Assembly: GCA_964466745.1 (NCBI GenBank)
Contig: CAYXOX010000036.1
Location: 1 to 22,670 of the forward strand
Source: CAYXOX01 sp964466745
GTDB taxonomy: Bacteria; Pseudomonadota; Alphaproteobacteria; Rhodobacterales; Rhodobacteraceae
Direction of reading: 5' to 3'
DNA length: 22,670 nucleotides
Shown: positions 16,373-22,670 of the stretch, one piece after another
Position numbering within the stretch: position 1 is the first letter of the stretch
How the letters are laid out: every line of letters starts with the position of its first letter
Translations under genes and position numbers: made by a program
The notes under the pieces: model-generated
The model's database searches: none
The model's input: the letters and a program-made list of their open reading frames with translations, nothing else
Told to the model about the DNA's origin: nothing

Positions 16373-16939
16373 TCAGACCTGCATGATCTCGGCCTGCTTG
16401 GCCTCCAGCGCCTTGTCGACGGCGGCGATGTGTTTGTCAGTCATCTCCTGGACCTCGTCGGACCAGATCTTGTGCTCGTCCTCGGAAAGCCCGTCGGCCT
16501 TCGCCTTCTTGAGCGTTTCCATCCCGTCGCGCCGCACGTTGCGGATCGCGACGCGGGCATGTTCGGCATACTGCGCGGCCACCCTGGTGAGTTCGCGGCG
16601 GCGCTCCTCGTTGAGCTCCGGGATCGGCAGCATGATGATGGTCCCGTTCAGCTGCGGGTTGATGCCCAGCCCGCTCTCGCGGATCGCCTTCTCCACCTTG
16701 CTCACCATCGACTTGTCCCAGACGTTGACCGTCACCATGCGCGGCTCGGGCACGTTCACGGTGCCGACCTGGTTGATCGGCATGCGCTGGCCGTAGGCCT
16801 CCACCGTCACCGGATCGAGCATGGAGGCGGAGGCGCGCCCGGTGCGCAGCGAGGCGAACTCGGACTTGAGGGCGGACATCGCACCGTCCATGCGGCGCTT
16901 GAGATCGTCGAGATCGAGTTCGAAATCCTGATCGGGCAT
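16373..16939 (-). CDS. frr: Ribosome recycling factor
   Basis: RRF works with EF-G to split the post-termination ribosome in the cytosol. The 188-residue length is standard. The three-helix-bundle pattern is evident: LKRRMDGAMSALKSEFASLRTGRAS, then the domain II segment GQRMPINQVGTVNVPEPRM, IRESGLGINPQLNG, and the last helices LTRVAAQYAEHARVAIRNVRR. The ATG follows GGAGCGAGC, a good ribosome site. It lies 46 bases after pyrH. Confidence 0.97.
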   Translation of the reverse strand: MPDQDFELDLDDLKRRMDGAMSALKSEFASLRTGRASASMLDPVTVEAYGQRMPINQVGTVNVPEPRMVTVNVWDKSMVSKVEKAIRESGLGINPQLNGTIIMLPIPELNEERRRELTRVAAQYAEHARVAIRNVRRDGMETLKKAKADGLSEDEHKIWSDEVQEMTDKHIAAVDKALEAKQAEIMQV

Positions 16940-16985
16940 GCTCGCTCCGCTCGGCAGTCTGTGCGTTGTGGAGGCTTCTATACCG

Positions 16986-17732
16986 TCACTCATGCACCAA
17001 TGTATAGGTGCCCTCGCCCGCCAGGATCCCCCTGAAACCGCCGGGCTCGTCGAGCGAGAACACCACGATCGGCAAGGAGTTGTCGCGCGCGAGCGCGATG
17101 GCGGAGGCATCCATGACCCCGAGGTGCTTCTGGAGCACCTCGTCGTAGCTGACGGAGTCGTAGCGCTTGGCATCGGGAAACTTCACCGGGTCTTTGTCGT
17201 AAACGCCGTCTACCTTGGTTCCCTTAAAGATCGCTTCACAGGCCATCTCGTTGGCGCGCAGGGTCGCGGCGGTATCGGTCGTGAAATAGGGGTTGCCGGT
17301 GCCGGCCGCGAAAATGCACACGCGCTTCTTTTCCAGGTGGCGCACGGCCCGGCGGCGGATGTAGGGCTCGGCGATCTCGTCCATCCGGATCGCGCTGATG
17401 ACACGGGTGAAGACGCCAAGCCCCTCCAGCGCGCTCTGCATTGCCAGCGCGTTCATCACCGTGGCGAGCATGCCCATGTAGTCGGCCGTCGTGCGTTCCA
17501 TCCCCTGCGCCGAGCCCTGCAGGCCGCGGAAGATGTTGCCGCCGCCGATCACCATGCAGATCTCCACGCCGAGATCGTGCACGGATTTGACCTCGCGGGC
17601 GATCCGTTCCACGGTCGGCGGGTGCAGGCCGTAGCCGAGATCGCCCATGAGCGCCTCGCCGGATATCTTCAGAAGGACCCGCCGGAACTTGGTTTTCCCG
17701 CCCGTGCCTGCCTCGTCCGCGCTGCTTTCCAT
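16986..17732 (-). CDS. pyrH: Uridylate kinase (UMP kinase)
   Basis: PyrH phosphorylates UMP to UDP with ATP, supplying pyrimidine nucleotides including UDP-sugars used in lipid A and cell wall synthesis. The 248-residue amino-acid-kinase fold protein shows RRVLLKISGEALMG, CMVIGGGNIFRG, ERTTADYMGMLATVMNALAM, GTGNPYFTTDTAA and KVDGVYDKDP. The N-terminal 15 residues (MESSADEAGTGG...) form a short non-conserved leader. It is the first gene of the leftward operon and is divergent from miaA across 60 bases, which must hold both promoters. Confidence 0.97.
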   Translation of the reverse strand: MESSADEAGTGGKTKFRRVLLKISGEALMGDLGYGLHPPTVERIAREVKSVHDLGVEICMVIGGGNIFRGLQGSAQGMERTTADYMGMLATVMNALAMQSALEGLGVFTRVISAIRMDEIAEPYIRRRAVRHLEKKRVCIFAAGTGNPYFTTDTAATLRANEMACEAIFKGTKVDGVYDKDPVKFPDAKRYDSVSYDEVLQKHLGVMDASAIALARDNSLPIVVFSLDEPGGFRGILAGEGTYTLVHE

Positions 17733-17792
17733 GCCGCCGCCCCCGCGCTTGTCCGCCCGGCGGCAACTTGTCGGAAATGCGGGGCGGCTTCA

Positions 17793-18713
17793 ATGGCGCA
17801 TGGCCCGGCCATGAGCGGGTCGGCGCTCCTCGATCGGGTGGGCGCGGAGGCGCCGGTGCTGATCGCGGGGCCGACGGCCTCGGGCAAGTCGGCGCTGGCC
17901 CTCGAGATCGCCGAGCGCAAGGGGGGCTGCATCGTCAATGCCGACGCGCTGCAAGTCTACGACGCCTGGCCGATCCTCACCGCCCGGCCCACCGCCGAAG
18001 AGATGGTGCGGGCGCCCCACGCGCTCTTCGGCCATGTCCCCTGGCGGATCGCCTATTCCGTGGGTGACTGGCTGCGCGACGTGCAGCCCCTCCTGGCGGG
18101 CCGCGCCCGGCCGATCATCGTCGGCGGCACGGGGCTCTATTTCGCGGCGCTCACCGAAGGGCTGGCCGAGATTCCCCCGGTGCCGCCCGAAACGCGCGCC
18201 GAGGCGGATGCGCGCCTCGCCGAGGGCGGGGTCGGCGCACTGCTCTGCGGGCTCGACCCCGAAACGCGGGCACGGATCGACACCGCCAACCCCGCGCGGG
18301 TGCAGCGCGCCTGGGAGGTGCTGCGCGCCACCGGGCGCGGGCTCGCCGCCTGGCAGTCCGAAACCGCCCCCGGCCTCCTGCCCCCGGACGCCTGCGTGCG
18401 GCTGGTGATGGATGCACCGCGCGACTGGCTCACCCCGCGCATCGAGGCGCGCTTCGATGCCATGCTCGCCGGCGGCGCGCTGGAGGAGGCGCGGGCCATG
18501 GCCCCGGTCTGGGATCCCCGGCTGCCGTCCTCCCGGGCCATCGGCGCGGCGGAACTCGTCGCCCATGCGCGGGGCGAGATGAGCCTCGATGCGGCGCGCG
18601 GGCGCGCCGTCATCGCCAGCCGCCGCTACGCCAAGCGCCAGCGCACCTGGGCCCGGGCCCGCATGGCCGACTGGACCGGCGTTTTCGCGCCCGATGCCGC
18701 GCCGGCCGGCTGA
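17793..18713 (+). CDS. miaA: tRNA dimethylallyltransferase
   Basis: MiaA transfers a dimethylallyl group to A37 of tRNAs reading codons that start with U. The 306-residue protein has a Walker A loop GPTASGKS at 26-33, NADALQVYDAWPILTARPT (DALQVY acceptor segment) and IIVGGTGLYFAAL. NPARVQRAWEVL and the C-terminal YAKRQRTWAR are also typical of the family. The ATG at 17793 follows GGGGCGG by 5 bases; the in-frame ATG at 17811 has no visible ribosome site but would also keep the domain. It uses dimethylallyl diphosphate from the pathway that contains dxr. Confidence 0.93.
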   Translation: MAHGPAMSGSALLDRVGAEAPVLIAGPTASGKSALALEIAERKGGCIVNADALQVYDAWPILTARPTAEEMVRAPHALFGHVPWRIAYSVGDWLRDVQPLLAGRARPIIVGGTGLYFAALTEGLAEIPPVPPETRAEADARLAEGGVGALLCGLDPETRARIDTANPARVQRAWEVLRATGRGLAAWQSETAPGLLPPDACVRLVMDAPRDWLTPRIEARFDAMLAGGALEEARAMAPVWDPRLPSSRAIGAAELVAHARGEMSLDAARGRAVIASRRYAKRQRTWARARMADWTGVFAPDAAPAG

Positions 18714-18807
18714 ACACCGCCGCTCGCGGCCGCCGGGCTCGCAAGAAACCGCCCGCGGCGTGGCGTCGGACTTGCACATATCGAACGCCGTGGCATTCAG
18801 GGAGACG

Positions 18808-19605
18808 ATGGACCAGACCCTCTCCCACATCAGGCTCGAGTCGCTCGCGCGCCGCGTGCGCGGCGGCACCTGGCGGCTCGAAACGCTCCATTCGGAGCCG
18901 CACCACCTGCTCGTCTGGGTGACCCGCGGCCAGGGCCGGATCATGGTGCTCGGGCGCACGCGGGGCTTCGGCGCGCACAACGCGATCTTCCTGCCCGCCG
19001 GCACGCCCTTCGCGATGGAATACCGGGCCCAGAACTTCGCGCAGGTGCTGGAGTTTCCCCTGCACGAACGCCTGCCGCTGCCCGAGGAGGCGGCGCACCT
19101 GCGCGTGCGCGACGTGATGGAACAGGGCGAGATGACGGGCCTGCTCGACGGGTTGCAGCGCGAACTCCAGTCCGGGCGCCCAGGCGCGGCAATGGCCGCG
19201 CATTTCCACGCCGGGCTCGTCGCCGTCTGGCTGGACCGCCAGGTCCGGGCCGCGCCGGCCGAAACGCCGGGCAGCGCCGAGGCCCTCGTTGCCGCCTATG
19301 TCGAGCTGCTTGAACGCGACCACGCCAGCGGCGACGGGGTCGCGGCCTATGCCGAGAGGCTGGGTGTGACGCCGACGCATCTGAGTCGGTGCTGCAATAC
19401 CACCTGCGGGAGATCCGCCATCTCCCTGCTAACGGAAAGGTTGATCCACGCCGCGCGCTGCGCCCTGGTGGAAACCAACGCGCCGCTCCAGGACATCGCC
19501 CGATCGCTCGGCTTCGGATCACCGGCCTATTTCAGCCGATCCTTCACGCAGCACACCGGTTTGACCCCTTCGGCCTTCCGCTCCCGCCACCGCGAAACGG
19601 GCTGA
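18808..19605 (+). CDS. AraC-family transcriptional regulator
   Basis: The 265-residue protein has an N-terminal cupin-like sensing region (about 1-95, with HHLLVWVTRGQGRIMVLGR and AIFLPAGTPFAMEY). A helical linker follows, then a C-terminal double helix-turn-helix: GVAAYAERLGVTPTHLSRCC, and the second HTH with the family signature IARSLGFGSPAYFSRSFTQHTGLTPSAFR. The ATG at 18808 is preceded by AGGGAG. The oligopeptide-type transporter genes follow on the same strand after 340 bases, so it may regulate them, though AraC proteins often act elsewhere as well. Its ligand is unknown. Confidence 0.92.
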   Translation: MDQTLSHIRLESLARRVRGGTWRLETLHSEPHHLLVWVTRGQGRIMVLGRTRGFGAHNAIFLPAGTPFAMEYRAQNFAQVLEFPLHERLPLPEEAAHLRVRDVMEQGEMTGLLDGLQRELQSGRPGAAMAAHFHAGLVAVWLDRQVRAAPAETPGSAEALVAAYVELLERDHASGDGVAAYAERLGVTPTHLSRCCNTTCGRSAISLLTERLIHAARCALVETNAPLQDIARSLGFGSPAYFSRSFTQHTGLTPSAFRSRHRETG

Positions 19606-19945
19606 CGTCCGCGGCCCGGCCGGGATCGCACCGCCGGCTTGAAGCGCCTTGCCCCCGCCAAAGCGCTTGCAATTCGGGCCGATGTCGTTTTTGTTCACTT
19701 TCGATGTCGCATATGATGACCAAAACGACTGGCCTCCGCGAGCGGGGCCGGCACCGGGGAACGTATTTCAGCCGCCCAGCGCGCATGCGGGCTTCTGGTG
19801 CACCTGTTCGGCCCGACGGGCCGGCGTCATCGATCGGCACCGCGCGGCCCGCGCCATTCCGGCGGGTCGGCAGCGCGCTGCGAGCTACCTGAAAAGCGGC
19901 CCAAGCCGGGCCCGAGTGCAAGAACGCAAGGGAGAAGCGTACCTT
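19606..19945 (+). promoter_or_regulatory. Repeat-containing regulatory gap before the transporter operon
   Basis: This 340-base stretch holds no convincing gene. CGATGTCG occurs as an exact direct repeat at 19680-19687 and 19702-19709, 22 bases apart, about two helical turns as AraC-type half-sites often are. AAGCGCCTTGC (19642-19652) and AAGCGCTTGC (19661-19670) form a second near-repeat. GTCGTTTTTG (19684) is matched by CAAAACGAC ending at 19729 as an imperfect inverted repeat. A TATGAT at 19712-19717 could be a -10 element with a weak T-rich -35 near 19690. The inverted repeat CGGCCCG-A-CGGGCCG (19808-19822) lies further downstream. Confidence 0.45.
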
Positions 19946-21613
19946 ATGCCCTACGACCAGACGACGACAGCCACAGCCCCCCTCCACCCCGCCATCGGCA
20001 TGTATGCCGCGGAGGTCGAGGCAGGTAAGCTGAGCCGCCGCGAGTTTCTGACACGTTCGACGGCGCTCGGCGCCACGGCCGCCGCAGCCTACGGAGCCCT
20101 CGGGCTCTCCGCGCCGGCGGAAGCCGCGGCCCACATCGCGCCCGGCGGAACGCTGCGCGTGCAGATGAGCGTGCGCGCCCTGAAGGATACCCGCACCGCC
20201 GACTGGTCGGAGATCGCCAACCAGACCCGCGGCACGCTGGAGTATCTCGTCGAGTACAACAACGACGGTACCGTGCGCGGCATGCTGCTCGACAGCTGGG
20301 AGGTCAACGACGACGCCACCGTCTACGTGCTCAACGTCCGCGAGGGCGTGACCTGGAACAACGGCGATCCGTTCACCGCCGAGGACGTGGCGCGCAACAT
20401 CCGCGGATGGTGCGATGCCAACCTCGAAGGCAATTCCATGGCCGCCCGGATGGGAAGCCTCGTCGATCCCGAGACGGGGCAGGCGCGCGAGGGCGCCATC
20501 GAGGTGACAGGCCCGCTCACCGTGCGGCTGAACCTCGGAGCGCCCGACATCTCGCTGATCCCGAACATGTCCGACTATCCCGCGGCCGTCGTGCACGAAA
20601 GCTACGATGCCGAGGCGGTCCGGAACGTCGGCACCGGCCCCTACGTGATCGAGGAGCTGGAAGTCGGCGTGCGCTGCACGCTGGTGCGCAACACCGAGCA
20701 CGACTGGTGGGGCACCGACGTCTACGGCGGGCCCCATCTCGACCGCATAGAATACGTCGATTACGGGACCGATAGCGCCGCCTGGCTCGCCGCCATTGAG
20801 AGCGAGGAAGTCGACATGCTCCACGAGAGCGTCGGCGAGTTCATCGATATCATGGACAGCCTCGGCCTCGAGAAATCCGAGGTCGTCACCGGCGCCACCA
20901 TCGTGATCCGGCCCAACCAGCTCGCCGAGGTCGACGGGATGCGCCCCTACGCCGACAAGCGCATGCGGCAGGCGATCCAGATCGCCGTGAGCAACGCGGT
21001 CTGCCTCGATCTCGGCTACGGGGGCCGCGGCGTCGAGGCCGAGAACCACCATGTCGCGCCGATCCACCCGGAATACGCCGAGTTGCCCCCGCAGCCGGTG
21101 GACCCTGCCCGCGCGCTGGAACTCGTGCGCGAGGCCGGCATGGAGGACTTCGAACACGAACTCATCTCCATCGACGACGACTGGCGCCGCAACACCACCG
21201 ACAGCGTCGCGGCCCAGCTGCGAGACGCCGGCATCAACGTGCGCCGCACGATCCTGCCCGGCAACACCTTCTGGAACGACTGGACCGGCTACGCCTTCTC
21301 CTCCACCAACTGGAATCACCGCCCCCTCGGCGTGCAGATCTGGGCGCTGGCCTACCGCTCGGGCGAGGCGTGGAACGAGTTCGGCTTCTCCAACCCGGAG
21401 TTCGACGAGATCCTCGCGGAGGCGCTTTCGATCGCGGATGCCGATCGCCGCCGGGAGCTTTCGGCCCGCGGCCAGGCCCTGCTTCAGGAGGAAGGCGTGA
21501 CGATCCAGCCCTACTGGCGCTCGCTCTACCGCCACGCGCTGCCCGGCTTCGTGGGCATCGAACAGCACATCACCTTCGAGCATCACCACTACAAGTGGGG
21601 CCGGGCCGCCTGA
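19946..21613 (+). CDS. ABC transporter substrate-binding protein, family 5 (peptide/nickel type), Tat-exported
   Basis: The 555-residue protein is the periplasmic binding component of a DppA/OppA-type importer. A 29-residue leader precedes a twin-arginine signal, SRREFLTRS (Arg31-Arg32), then an Ala-rich hydrophobic stretch and a likely cleavage near Ala60 (APAEA). The mature part has the family-5 pattern: TLEYLVEYNNDGTVRGMLLDS, VYVLNVREGVTWNNGDPFTAEDV, then GTGPYVIEELEVG. The region KRMRQAIQIAVSNAV through the C-terminal GEAWNEFGFSNPEFDEIL completes it. The ribosome site GGGAGAAG precedes the ATG. The transported ligand cannot be read from the sequence. The permease gene follows after 124 bases. 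Confidence 0.92.
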   Translation: MPYDQTTTATAPLHPAIGMYAAEVEAGKLSRREFLTRSTALGATAAAAYGALGLSAPAEAAAHIAPGGTLRVQMSVRALKDTRTADWSEIANQTRGTLEYLVEYNNDGTVRGMLLDSWEVNDDATVYVLNVREGVTWNNGDPFTAEDVARNIRGWCDANLEGNSMAARMGSLVDPETGQAREGAIEVTGPLTVRLNLGAPDISLIPNMSDYPAAVVHESYDAEAVRNVGTGPYVIEELEVGVRCTLVRNTEHDWWGTDVYGGPHLDRIEYVDYGTDSAAWLAAIESEEVDMLHESVGEFIDIMDSLGLEKSEVVTGATIVIRPNQLAEVDGMRPYADKRMRQAIQIAVSNAVCLDLGYGGRGVEAENHHVAPIHPEYAELPPQPVDPARALELVREAGMEDFEHELISIDDDWRRNTTDSVAAQLRDAGINVRRTILPGNTFWNDWTGYAFSSTNWNHRPLGVQIWALAYRSGEAWNEFGFSNPEFDEILAEALSIADADRRRELSARGQALLQEEGVTIQPYWRSLYRHALPGFVGIEQHITFEHHHYKWGRAA

Positions 21614-21629
21614 GCCCGGCATTGACAAG

Positions 21630-21662
21630 CCGCCCCCGCAGCCGAAATCGGCTGGAGGGCGG
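21630..21662 (+). other. First hairpin between substrate-binding protein and permease genes
   Basis: CCGCCC (21630-21635) pairs with GGGCGG (21657-21662), and inside it CAGCCGA (21639-21645) pairs with TCGGCTG (21648-21654). There is no T-run. It probably protects the 3' end of the binding-protein mRNA or limits read-through. Confidence 0.6.
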
Positions 21663-21665
21663 CGC

Positions 21666-21693
21666 GTCCGCGGCGGCACGGCCCGCCGCGGAC
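21666..21693 (+). other. Second hairpin between substrate-binding protein and permease genes
   Basis: GTCCGCGGCGG (21666-21676) and CCGCCGCGGAC (21683-21693) are a perfect 11-base inverted repeat around a 6-base loop, directly after the first hairpin. No T-run follows, so it is more likely an mRNA stabiliser or attenuator than a classic terminator. Confidence 0.6.
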
Positions 21694-21737
21694 AGGCCAC
21701 ACCGGCCACGCATGGCCCCTGACGGGACGGAGACGCG

Positions 21738-22670
21738 ATGACACTGTTTATCCTGCGCCGTCTCGGCGTGATGGTGCTCACGGCGCTGTGCCTCACCTTC
21801 GTGGTGTTCTTCCTCACCAATCTGCAGCCCAACCTCGAGAAGCTCGCCAAGACGCAGGGCAACATGCGCATGACCGATGCGCAGGTCGAAAGCTGGCTTG
21901 CGGCCCGCGGCTACGGCGAACCCCTGATCGCCCGCTACGGCGAATGGCTCGGCATCGCCCCCGGCTGGACGCGGGAGGCGGAGGACGGCACGATCACGGG
22001 GCGGTGCATCTCCTCGGATGTCCCGCCCGAGCAGGCGCCGCGCTTCTGCGGCGTGCTCCAGGGCGAGTGGGGCACCTCCACGGTGTTCCGCGACGACGTG
22101 AGCACAATCATCAACACGCGACTGGGCCTCACCGGCAAGCTCATGTTCTGGGTGATGCTCCTGATGGTTCCCATGGCGCTGATCGTGGGCGTGCTCGCCG
22201 GCATGCGCGAAGGCTCCCGCACCGACCGTGCGCTCTCCACCTTCTCAATCGCCAGCACCGCCACGCCGGAATACGTTTCGGGCGTGATCTTCATCACGCT
22301 CTTTGCTTCCTCCGTCACGGGGCTGCGATGGTTCAAGGGCACCGCGACCGGCGCGATGGAAAACGCCACCTTCGAGAACTTCTTTCTTCCCGTGCTCACG
22401 ATCGCGCTCTACGGGATGGGCTATATCGCCCGGATGACGCGGGCCTCCATGACCGAGGTGATGACGGCCCAGTATATCCGCACCGCCCGCCTGAAGGGCG
22501 TCTCCTTCCGCAACATCGTGCTGAAACACGCGCTCCGGAACGCGCTGATCGCGCCCTTCACCGTGATCATGCTGCAGTTCCCCTGGCTTCTGAACGGCGT
22601 CGTCATCGTGGAGACGCTGTTCAACTACAAGGGCTTCGGCTGGACGCTCGTGCAGGCCGCCTCCAACAAC
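21738..22670 (+). CDS. ABC transporter permease, DppB/OppB type (3' end beyond window)
   Basis: The frame from the ATG at 21738 (GGAG ribosome site just upstream) stays open for 311 codons to the window end. It starts MTLFILRRLGVMVLTAL, the usual first helix of DppB-type inner-membrane permeases. The binding-protein-dependent transport domain follows from about residue 130, with the cytoplasmic EAA-type loop AQYIRTARLKGVSFRNIVLKH at 245-265 that docks the ATPase. Between the first helix and that domain lies a long periplasmic loop (about 32-130) with two cysteines, Cys90 and Cys104, that could form a disulfide. It works with the adjacent binding protein; further transporter genes presumably follow. 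Confidence 0.92.
   Translation, partial: MTLFILRRLGVMVLTALCLTFVVFFLTNLQPNLEKLAKTQGNMRMTDAQVESWLAARGYGEPLIARYGEWLGIAPGWTREAEDGTITGRCISSDVPPEQAPRFCGVLQGEWGTSTVFRDDVSTIINTRLGLTGKLMFWVMLLMVPMALIVGVLAGMREGSRTDRALSTFSIASTATPEYVSGVIFITLFASSVTGLRWFKGTATGAMENATFENFFLPVLTIALYGMGYIARMTRASMTEVMTAQYIRTARLKGVSFRNIVLKHALRNALIAPFTVIMLQFPWLLNGVVIVETLFNYKGFGWTLVQAASNN

Noticed and set aside
19649..19945. N-terminal extension of the substrate-binding protein or a small gene in the gap
   Set aside because: Translation is low-quality, Cys/Pro/Arg-rich, and a clear ribosome site precedes the ATG at 19946.

Overview
The window is high-GC DNA from an alphaproteobacterium, most likely a Rhodobacterales (Roseobacter/Paracoccus-type) genome. 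This is inferred from the alphaproteobacterial form of SspB, the fumC-DUF4169-ribbon-helix-helix unit, LpxI in the lipid A operon instead of LpxH, and the pyrH-to-lpxB gene order. No database search was possible.

Positions 1 to about 2700 look like an accessory (prophage or satellite-like) segment. A membrane-protein tail reads rightward and stops at 76. Facing it, a leftward chain of five genes ends in a VapE/VirE-type P-loop helicase at 304-1592; each of the four junctions is a 4-nt ATGA overlap. The helicase is interrupted by a 10-N assembly gap inside its Walker A motif. Between the convergent genes are two oppositely oriented clusters of a GTGAGG repeat around an AT-rich core, a layout that recalls iteron-type replication origins. 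This is the most interesting non-gene structure in the window.

Positions 2800-5365 hold core genes on the plus strand: sspB (ClpXP adaptor), then fumC, a DUF4169 protein and a ribbon-helix-helix protein, the last three linked by GTGA overlaps.

Positions 5442-17732 hold the conserved envelope/isoprenoid operon on the minus strand, in transcription order pyrH, frr, uppS, cdsA, dxr, rseP, a small membrane ORF, bamA, skp/ompH, fabZ, lpxA, lpxI, lpxB. It joins UMP kinase and ribosome recycling to undecaprenyl-PP and CDP-diacylglycerol synthesis, the MEP pathway, site-2 protease signalling, outer-membrane protein assembly and lipid A synthesis. dxr carries a one-base frameshift just after its GATGSIG motif, more likely a sequence error than a true loss. 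lpxD is not at its usual place between skp and fabZ.

Positions 17793-22670 read rightward: miaA (divergent from pyrH), an AraC-family regulator, a 340-bp regulatory gap with repeats, then a Tat-exported family-5 ABC substrate-binding protein and the start of its DppB-type permease, cut by the window end. Two strong hairpins separate the binding-protein gene from the permease gene.
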